Source of the DNA: Pseudomonas trivialis
GTDB taxonomy: Bacteria > Pseudomonadota > Gammaproteobacteria > Pseudomonadales > Pseudomonadaceae
Direction: 5' to 3'
NCBI RefSeq assembly: GCF_001439805.1
Contig: NZ_JYLK01000003.1
Location: 248,001-312,000, forward strand
DNA: 64,000 nt
The position numbers were made by a program, and so were the translations under genes. A model generated the notes under the pieces. It saw only the letters and a program-made list of their open reading frames with translations. It was not told the DNA's origin and made no database searches. Positions 54,492 through 62,780 of the stretch are shown here, piece after piece. The first letter of the stretch is position 1; every line of letters starts with the position of its first letter.

Positions 54492-55781
54492 TTATTCGCC
54501 TTTGTCGCCGTCCATCAAGTCCGACGCTTCGCCGTCCTTGAACCCACAGCCTTCCATAAACATCCAAGCGCGAAGCCAGTTGTTAACTTCATTAATTTTT
54601 AGTATGGAGAGATCCTCACCCCAACCTCGCCCCTCTGCTTCGCGAGCGAAATGCTCATTGAGGAAGCCCGAATAAGCCTCACGCATCATTCCCGTCGGCC
54701 TATATGCGAAGTTATGGGTGAACCCCACCTCTAGCGAATTCGTGACGACTGCACCCCAGTAGGGTGTCTCGACTTCCGCATTATAACAATCTGTAAGGCA
54801 GTCCTTAACAGCGCGCTGTGCTAGCCGAATCAATCGTCCCTCGAAAGCCCATTCCGGCATCTCCAAAAAACCTGCACGCTCTTTCTCATCCAACTGTAAC
54901 AAAATTGCATCAGAACGTTTCGGTTCCGCAATACGGAAGGGATTGAGAGCGCAGATGAATAGGCTGTTGCGGTAGTAACGGGGAATCTCACGCCAGGGTT
55001 TCCTTATAAAGCAAAATCCATGCAACCGCTCGGCTTCCATTAGCTGAGAAGCGTAACCGCTAAGACCAGATAAATGTTTCTTGGTCCAATCATTAAGACT
55101 GCCTCCTTCCTCTTCGCTATCGAACCAACCATCGAGATCTTCGAAAGAAATCACTACACAACTCATCGCATCGTGCGACAGAAGCTCATTGGTAAAATGT
55201 CTAAAATCGTTATCGCTGGGCAGGTAGAGATCAAGCTGCAAACTCTCCAAACTACCATCTGGAAAGCTAGGTCTATATACGATAATATCCCGCTCACTAA
55301 TTAAAAGATCATAAAGAAAAGCTTGTTTTGTAATTTTATTATCGAGATTAGCAACCAGGACGTTGGTGATATCCTGATGACCTGACAAAGCGAAAATACT
55401 AGCTATGTAATTGCTATAAGCAAACAACTCCGAAAAAGCGTTGCGTTCTGCGGATCGGTCGACTTTCAACTCCAATACAAACAAGCCGTCTTCATGAGTG
55501 CCAAGTAGATCGAGCTCCATAGGCTTAGTGTGATCAGTAGGTAACTTGATTTTTGTACCAACGAATGTACCGTAGCGAATCGTCCCATGCAGCCGTTCTA
55601 ATCTAGCAAATGCACGTGCCTTTATGATCCGCCAGAGTTGAAAGTCGGGTTCATCTATAGTTTCCTGTGCCTCTTGGAGCACATCTTCGGCTCCGTCAAA
55701 TAAAGGGCAATCGACGACTACCGCCTCCAATCCTTTAGCGTGGAGGTATTGATGAACATCATCTTCGGAAAATTTGGCCAT
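54492..55781 (-). CDS. PD-(D/E)XK-like nuclease domain protein
   Basis: A 429-residue cytosolic protein with GGAG 7 nt before the ATG. The N-terminal half has the restriction-endonuclease core pattern D91...E104-L-K106 (MELDLLGTHEDGLFVLELKVDR) followed by a helix with FSELFAYSNYI, resembling NucS/DUF91-type or anti-phage nucleases. The C-terminal half (about 210-429) has no recognised domain and is aromatic-rich. It lies in the island next to DUF4238 and AT-rich DNA, so a defence function is plausible but unproven. Confidence 0.65.
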   Translation of the reverse strand: MAKFSEDDVHQYLHAKGLEAVVVDCPLFDGAEDVLQEAQETIDEPDFQLWRIIKARAFARLERLHGTIRYGTFVGTKIKLPTDHTKPMELDLLGTHEDGLFVLELKVDRSAERNAFSELFAYSNYIASIFALSGHQDITNVLVANLDNKITKQAFLYDLLISERDIIVYRPSFPDGSLESLQLDLYLPSDNDFRHFTNELLSHDAMSCVVISFEDLDGWFDSEEEGGSLNDWTKKHLSGLSGYASQLMEAERLHGFCFIRKPWREIPRYYRNSLFICALNPFRIAEPKRSDAILLQLDEKERAGFLEMPEWAFEGRLIRLAQRAVKDCLTDCYNAEVETPYWGAVVTNSLEVGFTHNFAYRPTGMMREAYSGFLNEHFAREAEGRGWGEDLSILKINEVNNWLRAWMFMEGCGFKDGEASDLMDGDKGE

Positions 55782-55896
55782 AGCTGTTCTCCAAACTTAA
55801 TTCAAACTAAGCGAACACATTTTTTTGATCCGACACCCCGCGACTTGGAAAGATGGAACTTCCATCGCGCAGATCGGCAAAAAAAAGTTTAAAATA

Positions 55897-57033
55897 TTAA
55901 TCATTCATACTGCCCTCATTTTCAAAGTGAGCAGAAATAAGTCTATTGAAATGCGCTTCCATTATTTCAGCTTCTTTAACTTTGCTTTCATACTCCTCTT
56001 TAGTCGTTGGTCGACGCCCATACTCATCCTGAAAAACATACCTACCATCACTCATTCTTACTGTCATATTTCCGCCCTCCATTGCCACATGCGACGGATC
56101 AGGCAGTAAGAACAACCCCAATTTATTCCAAATACTATTCTTAAGATATTTTTCTGGATGTAGGTCATCCTCCTTATCTCCGGCTATGTATCTATCAGCC
56201 CTAGTCTTAACTATATAATTCACCTCCCTAACTTGAAGATCAGTTAACTGCCTATCTCGCTTGCAATTATCATATCGAACAAGGGGATTATCAAAAAGAC
56301 GCGCATTCGTTCTTATTTTTATCGCTCTGCTTGGCCCTTGCTTTCGTGCCCACTCCCTATGAGTGATCACCATTAATTTATTTCGACTCAAAGGATATAT
56401 AGTTTGAGTACCCATCCATTGCTGAAGAGGGTCTAGCCCACTCGGAACTCTTGAGTCCTTAGGAAATACGAAGCGATTAAAAAAAGTCACCGGATGATCA
56501 GAGAATATAAACTTTGCATCTGAATTATCTGCCGAAAAAATCTCCAAACTTGCTTCAGCCCACATCACACAATGCATTCGGCGCAATCTCTGCATCATAG
56601 TCATTAATTCAAGTTGCGTCTTTACAGGAGTAACGCGAGCAAGAAACGACAAACCCTTTGGAGTCCTCAATCTCTGCGCATCCATAAACTCAAAGAAATA
56701 TGGGAATGTAGAATGAACAACATCCCAGTCCTCATCAAGAAAAGCCTCGACGGCAGACTTCCCTACGTCATCAATTACTCCAAACAACATTTTTTCTATA
56801 TCATCGTTAGGCTCCCCAAAAGCTCGAATAGTGTATAACTCAGACTCGAAGAACCAAGCATCGGGTCCCTTATCAAGTATTGACCGTGCATGCCCCCTTA
56901 TTCTCCCGCTCTTATCGCGAAATATTTCCGGTCTGAGATCAAGTACTTTAAAAGCAGTAGCGTTGGGTGCAAGAAACCTTCGCTGGTACCATTGCGGGAC
57001 ATAGTGATGTCGAAAGGACTGCTGCGCGGCCAT
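55897..57033 (-). CDS. DUF4238 protein
   Basis: A 378-residue protein with the DUF4238 N-terminal signature FRHHYVPQWYQRRFL and the central FIFSDHPVTFFN motif. The start at 57033 has GGAGA 7 nt upstream, better than an ATG two codons earlier. The gene is strongly AT-rich with rare codons, unlike the flanks, which points to transfer. DUF4238 proteins are frequent in defence islands and their activity is not settled; I do not assign one. Confidence 0.75.
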   Translation of the reverse strand: MAAQQSFRHHYVPQWYQRRFLAPNATAFKVLDLRPEIFRDKSGRIRGHARSILDKGPDAWFFESELYTIRAFGEPNDDIEKMLFGVIDDVGKSAVEAFLDEDWDVVHSTFPYFFEFMDAQRLRTPKGLSFLARVTPVKTQLELMTMMQRLRRMHCVMWAEASLEIFSADNSDAKFIFSDHPVTFFNRFVFPKDSRVPSGLDPLQQWMGTQTIYPLSRNKLMVITHREWARKQGPSRAIKIRTNARLFDNPLVRYDNCKRDRQLTDLQVREVNYIVKTRADRYIAGDKEDDLHPEKYLKNSIWNKLGLFLLPDPSHVAMEGGNMTVRMSDGRYVFQDEYGRRPTTKEEYESKVKEAEIMEAHFNRLISAHFENEGSMND

Positions 57034-57727
57034 TTTCATTCTCCATGAGTCGACCAGCTAAAAGGCGCGTGGCTTGAATGGTGATACGCTCATCAAGCCG
57101 CGTTGCACCAGACATTAATGATGTATAGCAGCAATTAATGGGCGAACAGACCTCAGTTGCTCATCATTGCCCCCCTCTCACCTAGGCAACGTAAGCTAGT
57201 GGTCGTTCGACTAGCACCTTTTCGCTCGCACGCGAGGGCGTGTGCCTGACCAAGGACCGTACGTAGCCAAAATGCCGGGATTTGCCCGCCAAGATGGGCT
57301 TTCAAACCTGCGAAGCAAGCCTGAATGACAAACCTACGCAATGCAGCACTTGCCCCGCTATGCATTGCTAATGCGCCGAAGAGGCGGGTTACAAGCGTTG
57401 TCTGCATATATCCGACCCCGCTTCTATTGATCCCCACGGAGGATTCATCAGCTTCCAACAGGCCGCTCAAAGGGGGATCATTCAACCAAGCCTCTGCAAT
57501 GCGTACAGCCCTTTGCCACGGGCAGAAGACAGCCAAACGTGGTCTGCCTTGACCGCGACCTTTCGACTCGAAGCATCCGTGGGCAGTCGTCTATTTTTGG
57601 TCGACTTCGGTATGTCGTGTTCGACGGAAAATGTCTAGATGACGCCATCAATACCCCAAAAAAAACTGAGCGATTTACAAATCTGTCTGCCTTTAGGGGA
57701 AACCGATGGTGAATAAGCCGTCCTCTA
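57034..57727. other. Gene-poor stretch between the DUF4238 and HNH genes
   Basis: Nearly 700 bp without a convincing gene. Two overlapping minus-strand frames (57153-57536 and 57478-57816) have no recognisable domain and atypical composition. The part near 57550-57640 holds GTCGACTTCGGTATGTCGTG-like text similar to decayed noncoding DNA often seen in Pseudomonas. It may be remnants of a replaced cargo gene. Confidence 0.5.
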
Positions 57728-58576
57728 CTATGCAACTCGGACCCATTTATCGAGGTTAACGTCCCTAGCCATGGAGTCCATGAGAACAGCGATCCAATGG
57801 TTTCTACCATATACATCGCATCGATCTTTCGCTCGCCCTCTCAAAAACCCCCGAATGTCCTGACCTCCAGAGTCAAGATGAATGCGGCAGTCCTGGAGTA
57901 TTTCTGCTACTTCGTCATTCCCAAGTTCGTCATATCGCTCAATCAGTTTGAGGCGTTGGAAGTGGCTACTGATGAGGTTCCAAAACTCATCGACGACACC
58001 GATAGGTCTAACTAGCGAAAAGTTCGCACCGACACCTTTAAACCCCAGGATCTCTTGAAACGTAACATTGACAAACTGAAGGTCTGGCACCGGGTCAGTG
58101 TAGGTGTGCAGAAATTGACGTCTTCCCGCGACGGAAAGCCAATCAGCATCTTTAGTGGAGTTGCATTTAGCGCAGCATGGAACCAAGTTTAACGGATGCA
58201 CCGAAAACTCCGGAAATTTCACTGCGGGCATGTAATGGTCGAACGTTCCGGGAAGCGTCGTTCCACACATAGGGCAATACTTTAAAAGCCGCTTAGGTTG
58301 CGCATCCTTTATCGCCTGTTTGAGTTTCTTCAGCGGCTGAGTAGCCCCGTCATAGCAAGCACGGAGGGTATCGCCTACAAGGAGCGCTGGAGCATGGCTC
58401 TTGATACTGGCTAAGGAGCTTTTGTCGATGGCTTCCGCGTAGGCGAGATATCTCTCTTCAATCAAGGCATGGACGGCAGTGAGATTTTTCCTCGTAGTTT
58501 TATGCTTCTTGTCTCGGATAGCTACATATCGATCTAGGTAAGGCGGATCGTCGGGCAAGGCAACGAGGTTTCTCAT
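57728..58576 (-). CDS. HNH endonuclease, PtuB-like partner of the ATPase
   Basis: A 282-residue protein. A helical N-terminus (about 1-95) precedes an HNH zinc-finger nuclease domain: C101-PMC104, D113-H114 (FDHYMPAVKFPEF), N130 and C135-AKC138-N139. The C-terminal ~130 residues have no known motif. Its ATG overlaps the stop of the ATPase gene (ATGA), so it is translated together with it. The pair matches Septu (PtuA ATPase plus PtuB HNH), an anti-phage system, in layout; the assignment to Septu is by architecture only. Confidence 0.78.
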   Translation of the reverse strand: MRNLVALPDDPPYLDRYVAIRDKKHKTTRKNLTAVHALIEERYLAYAEAIDKSSLASIKSHAPALLVGDTLRACYDGATQPLKKLKQAIKDAQPKRLLKYCPMCGTTLPGTFDHYMPAVKFPEFSVHPLNLVPCCAKCNSTKDADWLSVAGRRQFLHTYTDPVPDLQFVNVTFQEILGFKGVGANFSLVRPIGVVDEFWNLISSHFQRLKLIERYDELGNDEVAEILQDCRIHLDSGGQDIRGFLRGRAKDRCDVYGRNHWIAVLMDSMARDVNLDKWVRVA

Positions 58577-60078
58577 TTGTTCTTACCTTCCTTCTTACCA
58601 TACTGCGCCAGCAGGTAGGCTTCTGCGCTGAGACTTAGACCTTGATCGAAGCGAGCGAGCACCTGCTCGGCCGGCTCGCTTCTTGCCAGCCGTTTAAGCG
58701 TTCGCCTATAGACACTCTCCACCTCAATGGTCTCAAAGACATGCCTAGTTAGCTCAGTAACACTTTCTCCGAAGCTCTCGAGAAGTAAAGGGTGCGCTAC
58801 TGTCAGATTCTGCTCCCGTTCGAACACCAAAACACGCTTGGCGGGAATTTCTTGTATCACGACAGGTGAATGAGTTGCCACAACCGCATATGAATCGAAC
58901 TTGCCCAGAATCTCCGATAAAACCAAGAACAGACTGGCTACTGCATTAGGGTGAAGGTGGGTTTCCGGTTCATCAAACAGGACCAGGGAATTGGGCTGAA
59001 TCCAGGCAAGTAGGGCCGTCACGAAATGGGCGAGAATGGATTGACCCGAACTGAGGAGAGAAAGGGCCTGGTAGTCGGTGTCAATGGTGCTATCAATTTC
59101 TGCCTTCAAGTTTGACATCAGCTGTTCGCTAAGATCTCCCAAGATGGTTTGCGCGTACTTTATCCAGTCGTCTTGCAATTCTCGTTCGCGAATACGTTCC
59201 TGATTTCTCCGATAGGTTTCATTCAGATAGGCACGAGAAAGTCCTCCCTTGTCGCTGCGTATTCCGCAGTAGACGTAGCTGCTGGAGCTGTCTGGATTTG
59301 GGCGTTTGAAGCGATCAAAAGCACTATACGAAATGGCGATGATACGAGTGAACAACGGCCGACCATCAGGAAAACGCTCCTCGCGCTCGGTCAGCTTCTC
59401 GGCCGAAGTACGCGAAATCTGAGCTAGATCTGCGCCCAGGCTAGCCAGAAAGCGAGTCTTGCCCACCGCATTACGTCCGATGATGCCAACGATTCGGCCT
59501 GGTAAGGGATCAAAGGGTTGAAATGCAAAGGATGCCTCAACGTCAGCATCAGCCCCCTCGATTGAACCAATGTAAGTAAAGAAGGGTTCTTCGTTCACCG
59601 GCTTACCAACGGCCCATGCATGGCCGAAACGACGCGCACGGTGCGCGCCGTTCTCACGCATCATTGCATTACGGAAGGCGCTGGTTGGCTCGAAGTCAGC
59701 AGCAAGTGCGGGCCGCCATGCAATATCTCGAAGTGCGACCAGCACATCGATGGCCTGAGCTCCAAGGAGAGTATGAAGTCTCGTGTAATAGTCGTCCTCC
59801 TGACCAAGGGAAATGCACTCAGCGCCCAATTCGGAAAATGAGTCTTCCAGGCGGGTTGTGCTGGCCAATACTACAGGCTCAGCATCTCCGCTTTTTTTCT
59901 GCAGGATTTTGACTGGGCCCAAGAGAGTGATTGTGCTCTTAGCATCGTGGTAGCTGAGATGGAATTGCACTTGGTGCCCATAGTCGTCCCAGTTGTCCGT
60001 CCTAAGGACGAACACGGGGAGGAGTGATGGTGCGACAGCCTCACGTCTTGCACGGACCACAAACTTTAATTTAGACAA
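58573..60078 (-). CDS. ABC-type AAA ATPase with long N-terminal extension (PtuA-like)
   Basis: A 501-residue protein. The Walker A G201-RNAVGKT, ABC signature LSSGQS (342-347), Walker B LVLFDEPETHLHP and H-loop His403 (ATHSP) define an SMC/OLD/Septu-like ATPase. Unusually, some 190 residues precede Walker A, with DNWDDYGHQVQFHLSYHD, so a separate sensor or partner domain is fused. The TTG start is the best in-frame choice; an out-of-frame ATG lies 8 nt before. It is the upstream gene of an operon with the HNH nuclease and probably controls it. Confidence 0.78.
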   Translation of the reverse strand: MSKLKFVVRARREAVAPSLLPVFVLRTDNWDDYGHQVQFHLSYHDAKSTITLLGPVKILQKKSGDAEPVVLASTTRLEDSFSELGAECISLGQEDDYYTRLHTLLGAQAIDVLVALRDIAWRPALAADFEPTSAFRNAMMRENGAHRARRFGHAWAVGKPVNEEPFFTYIGSIEGADADVEASFAFQPFDPLPGRIVGIIGRNAVGKTRFLASLGADLAQISRTSAEKLTEREERFPDGRPLFTRIIAISYSAFDRFKRPNPDSSSSYVYCGIRSDKGGLSRAYLNETYRRNQERIRERELQDDWIKYAQTILGDLSEQLMSNLKAEIDSTIDTDYQALSLLSSGQSILAHFVTALLAWIQPNSLVLFDEPETHLHPNAVASLFLVLSEILGKFDSYAVVATHSPVVIQEIPAKRVLVFEREQNLTVAHPLLLESFGESVTELTRHVFETIEVESVYRRTLKRLARSEPAEQVLARFDQGLSLSAEAYLLAQYGKKEGKNK

Positions 60079-60368
60079 AAACTCATTTCCTTATGTGTTG
60101 AATTAGTGCTTAAGCAAATGACGCTGAACTCAGCGTATACCAGCAACGATAGCCATAAGGCTAGTAAAGCATTCTTGGAATTTGCTTAGCTTCCAATCAA
60201 TCTTATCGACCGGAATACATTATGCCGTTCAGGTTGAGTTGCCCTGAATGCTCTAGCACCTCCAAAAACGCAGCTACTGGCCGGTAGGGGCCCTTCAGAG
60301 CGCGGTGCTCTGGCCAAATAACAGTCCATTAATCAGCATATCTACCCCCCGACAAAGTAGCTCTTGAT

Positions 60369-60481
60369 GTAACACCTATTGGCTATGTAACACGTCTACC
60401 GCCTAACGAATCAAAGTTGTGTTACTCAAAAAATACCCTTTAAAAACAAAAAGTTAACGTAAACAGTAACAAGCGTAACAC
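60369..60481 (-). repeat. GTGTTAC repeat cluster (right)
   Basis: GTAACAC (reverse complement of GTGTTAC) at 60369, 60387 and 60475, a GTGTTAC at 60419, and near-copies at 60466 and 60484. These mirror the cluster beside the integrase, mostly in the opposite direction, 7 kb away. Confidence 0.6.
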
Positions 60482-60519
60482 CAGTAACATCGCTTTTGAC
60501 GAGGTCCGCCCCTAGCCCC

Positions 60520-60720
60520 TCAATGGCCTTTCCTCCAGCGAGAAAACGCGGTCGCTTCGATGACGAAAAACATCGCGGGGCCCCGGAGATTTACTCTCAG
60601 CACGGGGCATGAAAACCGCGCGTTCGTGGTAGCGGCTGGATTTTTCAAGTTGGTTGACAGGTTGACGTGGTTGACACCCATCACCATGGTTGACGCCACG
60701 CAGGTGTTCGCTATCAGCAA
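60520..60720 (-). CDS. Possible small island protein
   Basis: A 66-codon frame ending RGPAMFFVIEATAFSRWRKGH, a C-terminus that vaguely recalls small proteins of Pseudomonas islands. Its start region translates the GGTTGAC repeats. No ribosome site was found. It is listed only as a possibility. Confidence 0.25.
   Translation of the reverse strand: MLIANTCVASTMVMGVNHVNLSTNLKNPAATTNARFSCPVLRVNLRGPAMFFVIEATAFSRWRKGH
60652..60694 (+). repeat. GGTTGAC repeats
   Basis: Four direct copies at 60652, 60660, 60669 and 60688 (steps 8, 9 and 19). They resemble regulator or replication-protein iterons of P4-like elements. Confidence 0.6.
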
Positions 60721-61043
60721 CAGATACAGCCACCTTTACCGAAGCCGTAACGATGGCCCTTTTTCTTCAAGGTCCTTTCAATTTCAACATTGAAATTTCA
60801 GTAAGCTGGTGTGATTGCCGCTACTACGATCCCACGGGTTTCTGACCCCGTGTCGTTCGAATATCCTCAGGGTCCCCGACAGTTCAGGCGGCTCGATCAA
60901 AAACTGCTTCTGTCATATCAGCGAACTTGATCATTGACGCCACTTCTAATTCGTTTCAATGCAACCGCTCTTCCGCCGTCTAGAGATCCGAGATAATGTG
61001 GTTCCTCGCAATACAGGAGAAACCATAGTTAAAGTTAATTATT

Positions 61044-62000
61044 TCAGAGCAGCGTCACGCTTCCGGGTGGAGCCAGCATAACCAGCTTATAATCTGGATT
61101 GTTTGTTTTAATATCGTATTTTTCCATTCTCTGCGGCGCGTCAGGATAAAACAAAACAATGCCACTCTTGATACTTGATATAAACAAATACCTTTCAAGT
61201 TGAATAAGTGAACTAGCTTGATGTTGGCGCATAGCGCTTCGCCTCAATTCAACTACCAGCTTTTCATCACCCCGACTGATAACAAGATCAGCCCTAAAAC
61301 TCCTCAGTTCCGACACAGAAACTTCTGTTTCTACTTTCAACTCTGGAGCAACAGAAGATAGGAAGCCATGAAGCGCACCAAGCACTTGCGTTTCCGTCAG
61401 CCTGTTAGTGTCATCAAACGGCATGTGTGAAGCGCAGAATTCGCTTAGAAGCTCGGAGGCTTTCACTATGAGATCGGTATTTTTTGCTTGTTTTAAACTC
61501 GCTAATAATACCGCCTTCTGAGCATCCGCCTCTGCTTGTGATTTCATATATGAGAGCCGCTCAGATATTTGATCTAAGAGCAAACATGCAAATGCCGAGA
61601 CAGAAACTATCGCAAGAAACGCCTCGCTTTCGTCAAAGTCGAGTTTGTAATCGTGAGCCGAAGGGTTCCGCCACTCAGTGCGGTAATTTGTCAGTTGGCT
61701 TAAAACTCGAGGACGAAAGATATTATTTTTTTCTAGATAGCTCTCGATATCATAGGGACGTTTCTTAGAGGGTTCATTGCCAGTAAGTACTCGGTAAGCC
61801 TCTTTAACACTACCTTCAAAAGCCTGATTTGTTCGATAAATAGCGTCCGTGAATGCCGTGTCATCGTCGCCATCTTGCCCTCGTGATAAATGTCGAAAGG
61901 CGGTTTCAATGTGTAGCAAGACGGCTTTAAGGCCAGGACGGTGCTCACCATCATCAAGAACGTCGATTTTCTTTTTTAGAACGTCTACCAGATCCATCAT
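61044..62000 (-). CDS. HEPN-like protein with C-terminal nuclease-like domain
   Basis: A 318-residue protein. The N-terminal helical domain carries the HEPN-type Rx4H motif R111-NPSA-H116 with a preceding helix containing FEGSVKEAYR; HEPN domains are often RNases of toxins and defence systems. The C-terminal part has FRADLVISRGDEKLVVELRR (D238, E251-x-R253), like a restriction-type fold with Arg in place of the usual Lys. The start is the first of two adjacent ATGs after AAGGAAG; the second may be used. It stands alone near attR. An abortive-infection role is plausible. Confidence 0.62.
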   Translation of the reverse strand: MMDLVDVLKKKIDVLDDGEHRPGLKAVLLHIETAFRHLSRGQDGDDDTAFTDAIYRTNQAFEGSVKEAYRVLTGNEPSKKRPYDIESYLEKNNIFRPRVLSQLTNYRTEWRNPSAHDYKLDFDESEAFLAIVSVSAFACLLLDQISERLSYMKSQAEADAQKAVLLASLKQAKNTDLIVKASELLSEFCASHMPFDDTNRLTETQVLGALHGFLSSVAPELKVETEVSVSELRSFRADLVISRGDEKLVVELRRSAMRQHQASSLIQLERYLFISSIKSGIVLFYPDAPQRMEKYDIKTNNPDYKLVMLAPPGSVTLL

Positions 62001-62284
62001 CTTCCTTGAGGTTGGGGGAATTATCTACGTCAGCGGTAAAATCGACCGCCGCCGCCGGTCTCAACCCATGCGAAATTGGCAACAAAATGTGCGAATTTTT
62101 TTCGAAGCGTTTAGCTAGCCTAGTCCAACTTTACCAGAGCGATCTATGATCCGCTTTCCATCCTCCCAAAAACTCAAATATCAAGACTGTCACGATTTCA
62201 TCACCAGGACCAATCATCGTGTATCCCCTCCTGTATCCCTACTTGCATAATCCTCCTACAGCCTTGATTTATATGGAGCGCTCC
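62001..62284. other. Island right end without genes
   Basis: These 284 bp contain two TGTATCCC motifs (62220-62227 and 62232-62239), matching those before the integrase, and no open frame worth calling. Confidence 0.6.
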
Positions 62285-62302
62285 AGTCTCCCTCGGCACC
62301 AT
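62285..62302 (+). repeat. Right attachment site (attR)
   Basis: AGTCTCCCTCGGCACCAT repeats the tRNA-Leu 3' end with a 2-nt deletion. The old chromosomal sequence, starting with a terminator, follows directly. Confidence 0.8.
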
Positions 62303-62307
62303 CTTAA

Positions 62308-62335
62308 AAAAAGACCTTGAAATTCAAGGTCTTTT
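62308..62335. terminator. Displaced tRNA-Leu terminator
   Basis: AAGACCTTGAA and TTCAAGGTCTT form a stem with flanking A and T runs, directly after attR. It is probably the original terminator of tRNA-Leu, moved 10 kb away by the island, and may serve the Lys-rich gene on the other strand. Confidence 0.7.
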
Positions 62336-62384
62336 CTTTCGTCTGCAGGAAAGTGAATCGTGAGGCCTTAAAGCCTGCCAGCTA

Positions 62385-62612
62385 TCACTTTTTCTTCTTG
62401 GCAGGCTTTTCCGCCTTCTCTGCCTTCTTGGCCTTTTCCGGCTTGCTATCAACCTTCTTCGGTTCGGCATCCTTTTTCTTGTCTTTCTTTTCAGAAGACT
62501 TCGAAAGGGTCGACGCTGCTGCTGATTTCTTTGCCGGTGACGACTTCTTGTCTTTCAATTCCTTACTGGCTTTTGAAGACTCGCCTTTGCTTTTCTTCTC
62601 GTCTTTAGCCAC
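62385..62612 (-). CDS. Lys/Ala/Ser-rich small basic protein
   Basis: A 75-residue low-complexity protein, about one third Lys, ending in EKPAKKKK. The GTG at 62612 with GAGAGG 8 nt upstream is the best start; a GTG three codons earlier overlaps the ribosome site. It resembles histone H1-like or AlgP-type tails that bind nucleic acids, but no domain is present. Function unknown. Confidence 0.7.
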   Translation of the reverse strand: MAKDEKKSKGESSKASKELKDKKSSPAKKSAAASTLSKSSEKKDKKKDAEPKKVDSKPEKAKKAEKAEKPAKKKK

Positions 62613-62780
62613 GTTGACCACCTCTCGAAGGATGCCGGTATTGGCACGCTGCCTGGGGAATTATCCACAGGCTAATCATTAGGCGAACACCGCCAAGAGC
62701 CGTTCCATTTTTTTGCTGCAGCGAGGGGCGGAACCCGCACCTCCCCTGCCGAGCGGTCGGTAAGTTTGTTTCAACACGGC

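Larger units (their letters stand above)
60079..61043. other. 965-bp noncoding region with repeats
   Basis: No confident gene. It holds an inverted repeat ACGCTGA-AC-TCAGCGT (60121-60136) just before the ATPase gene, a candidate operator; a CAGAGC/GCTCTG stem (60296-60312); GTGTTAC-type repeats (60369-60481); GGTTGAC repeats (60652-60694); and a weak hairpin near 60821-60840. Small frames of 66-77 codons at 60512-60793 overlap the repeats. Confidence 0.7.
51964..62302. mobile_element. Integrated genomic island at tRNA-Leu carrying defence-type cargo
   Basis: About 10.3 kb bounded by near-identical repeats of the tRNA-Leu 3' end. A P4-type integrase is first inside attL. The interior is visibly more AT-rich and codon-atypical (especially 54500-57050 and 61040-62000) than the flanks. 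Cargo: unknown protein, PD-(D/E)XK-like protein, DUF4238 protein, HNH plus ATPase pair, HEPN/nuclease-like protein. GTGTTAC repeats occur near both ends. No capsid, conjugation or replication genes are recognisable, so it is probably a satellite-like or remnant element. Confidence 0.85.

Noticed and set aside
57153..57816. Two minus-strand frames between the HNH and DUF4238 genes
   Set aside because: They overlap each other, lack recognisable domains or good starts, and lie in decayed-looking DNA.
60800..60895. tRNA-like text with CACGGG/CCCGTG stem and TTCGAAT
   Set aside because: No acceptor stem, D-arm or CCA can be folded; probably a chance hairpin or an old tRNA fragment.
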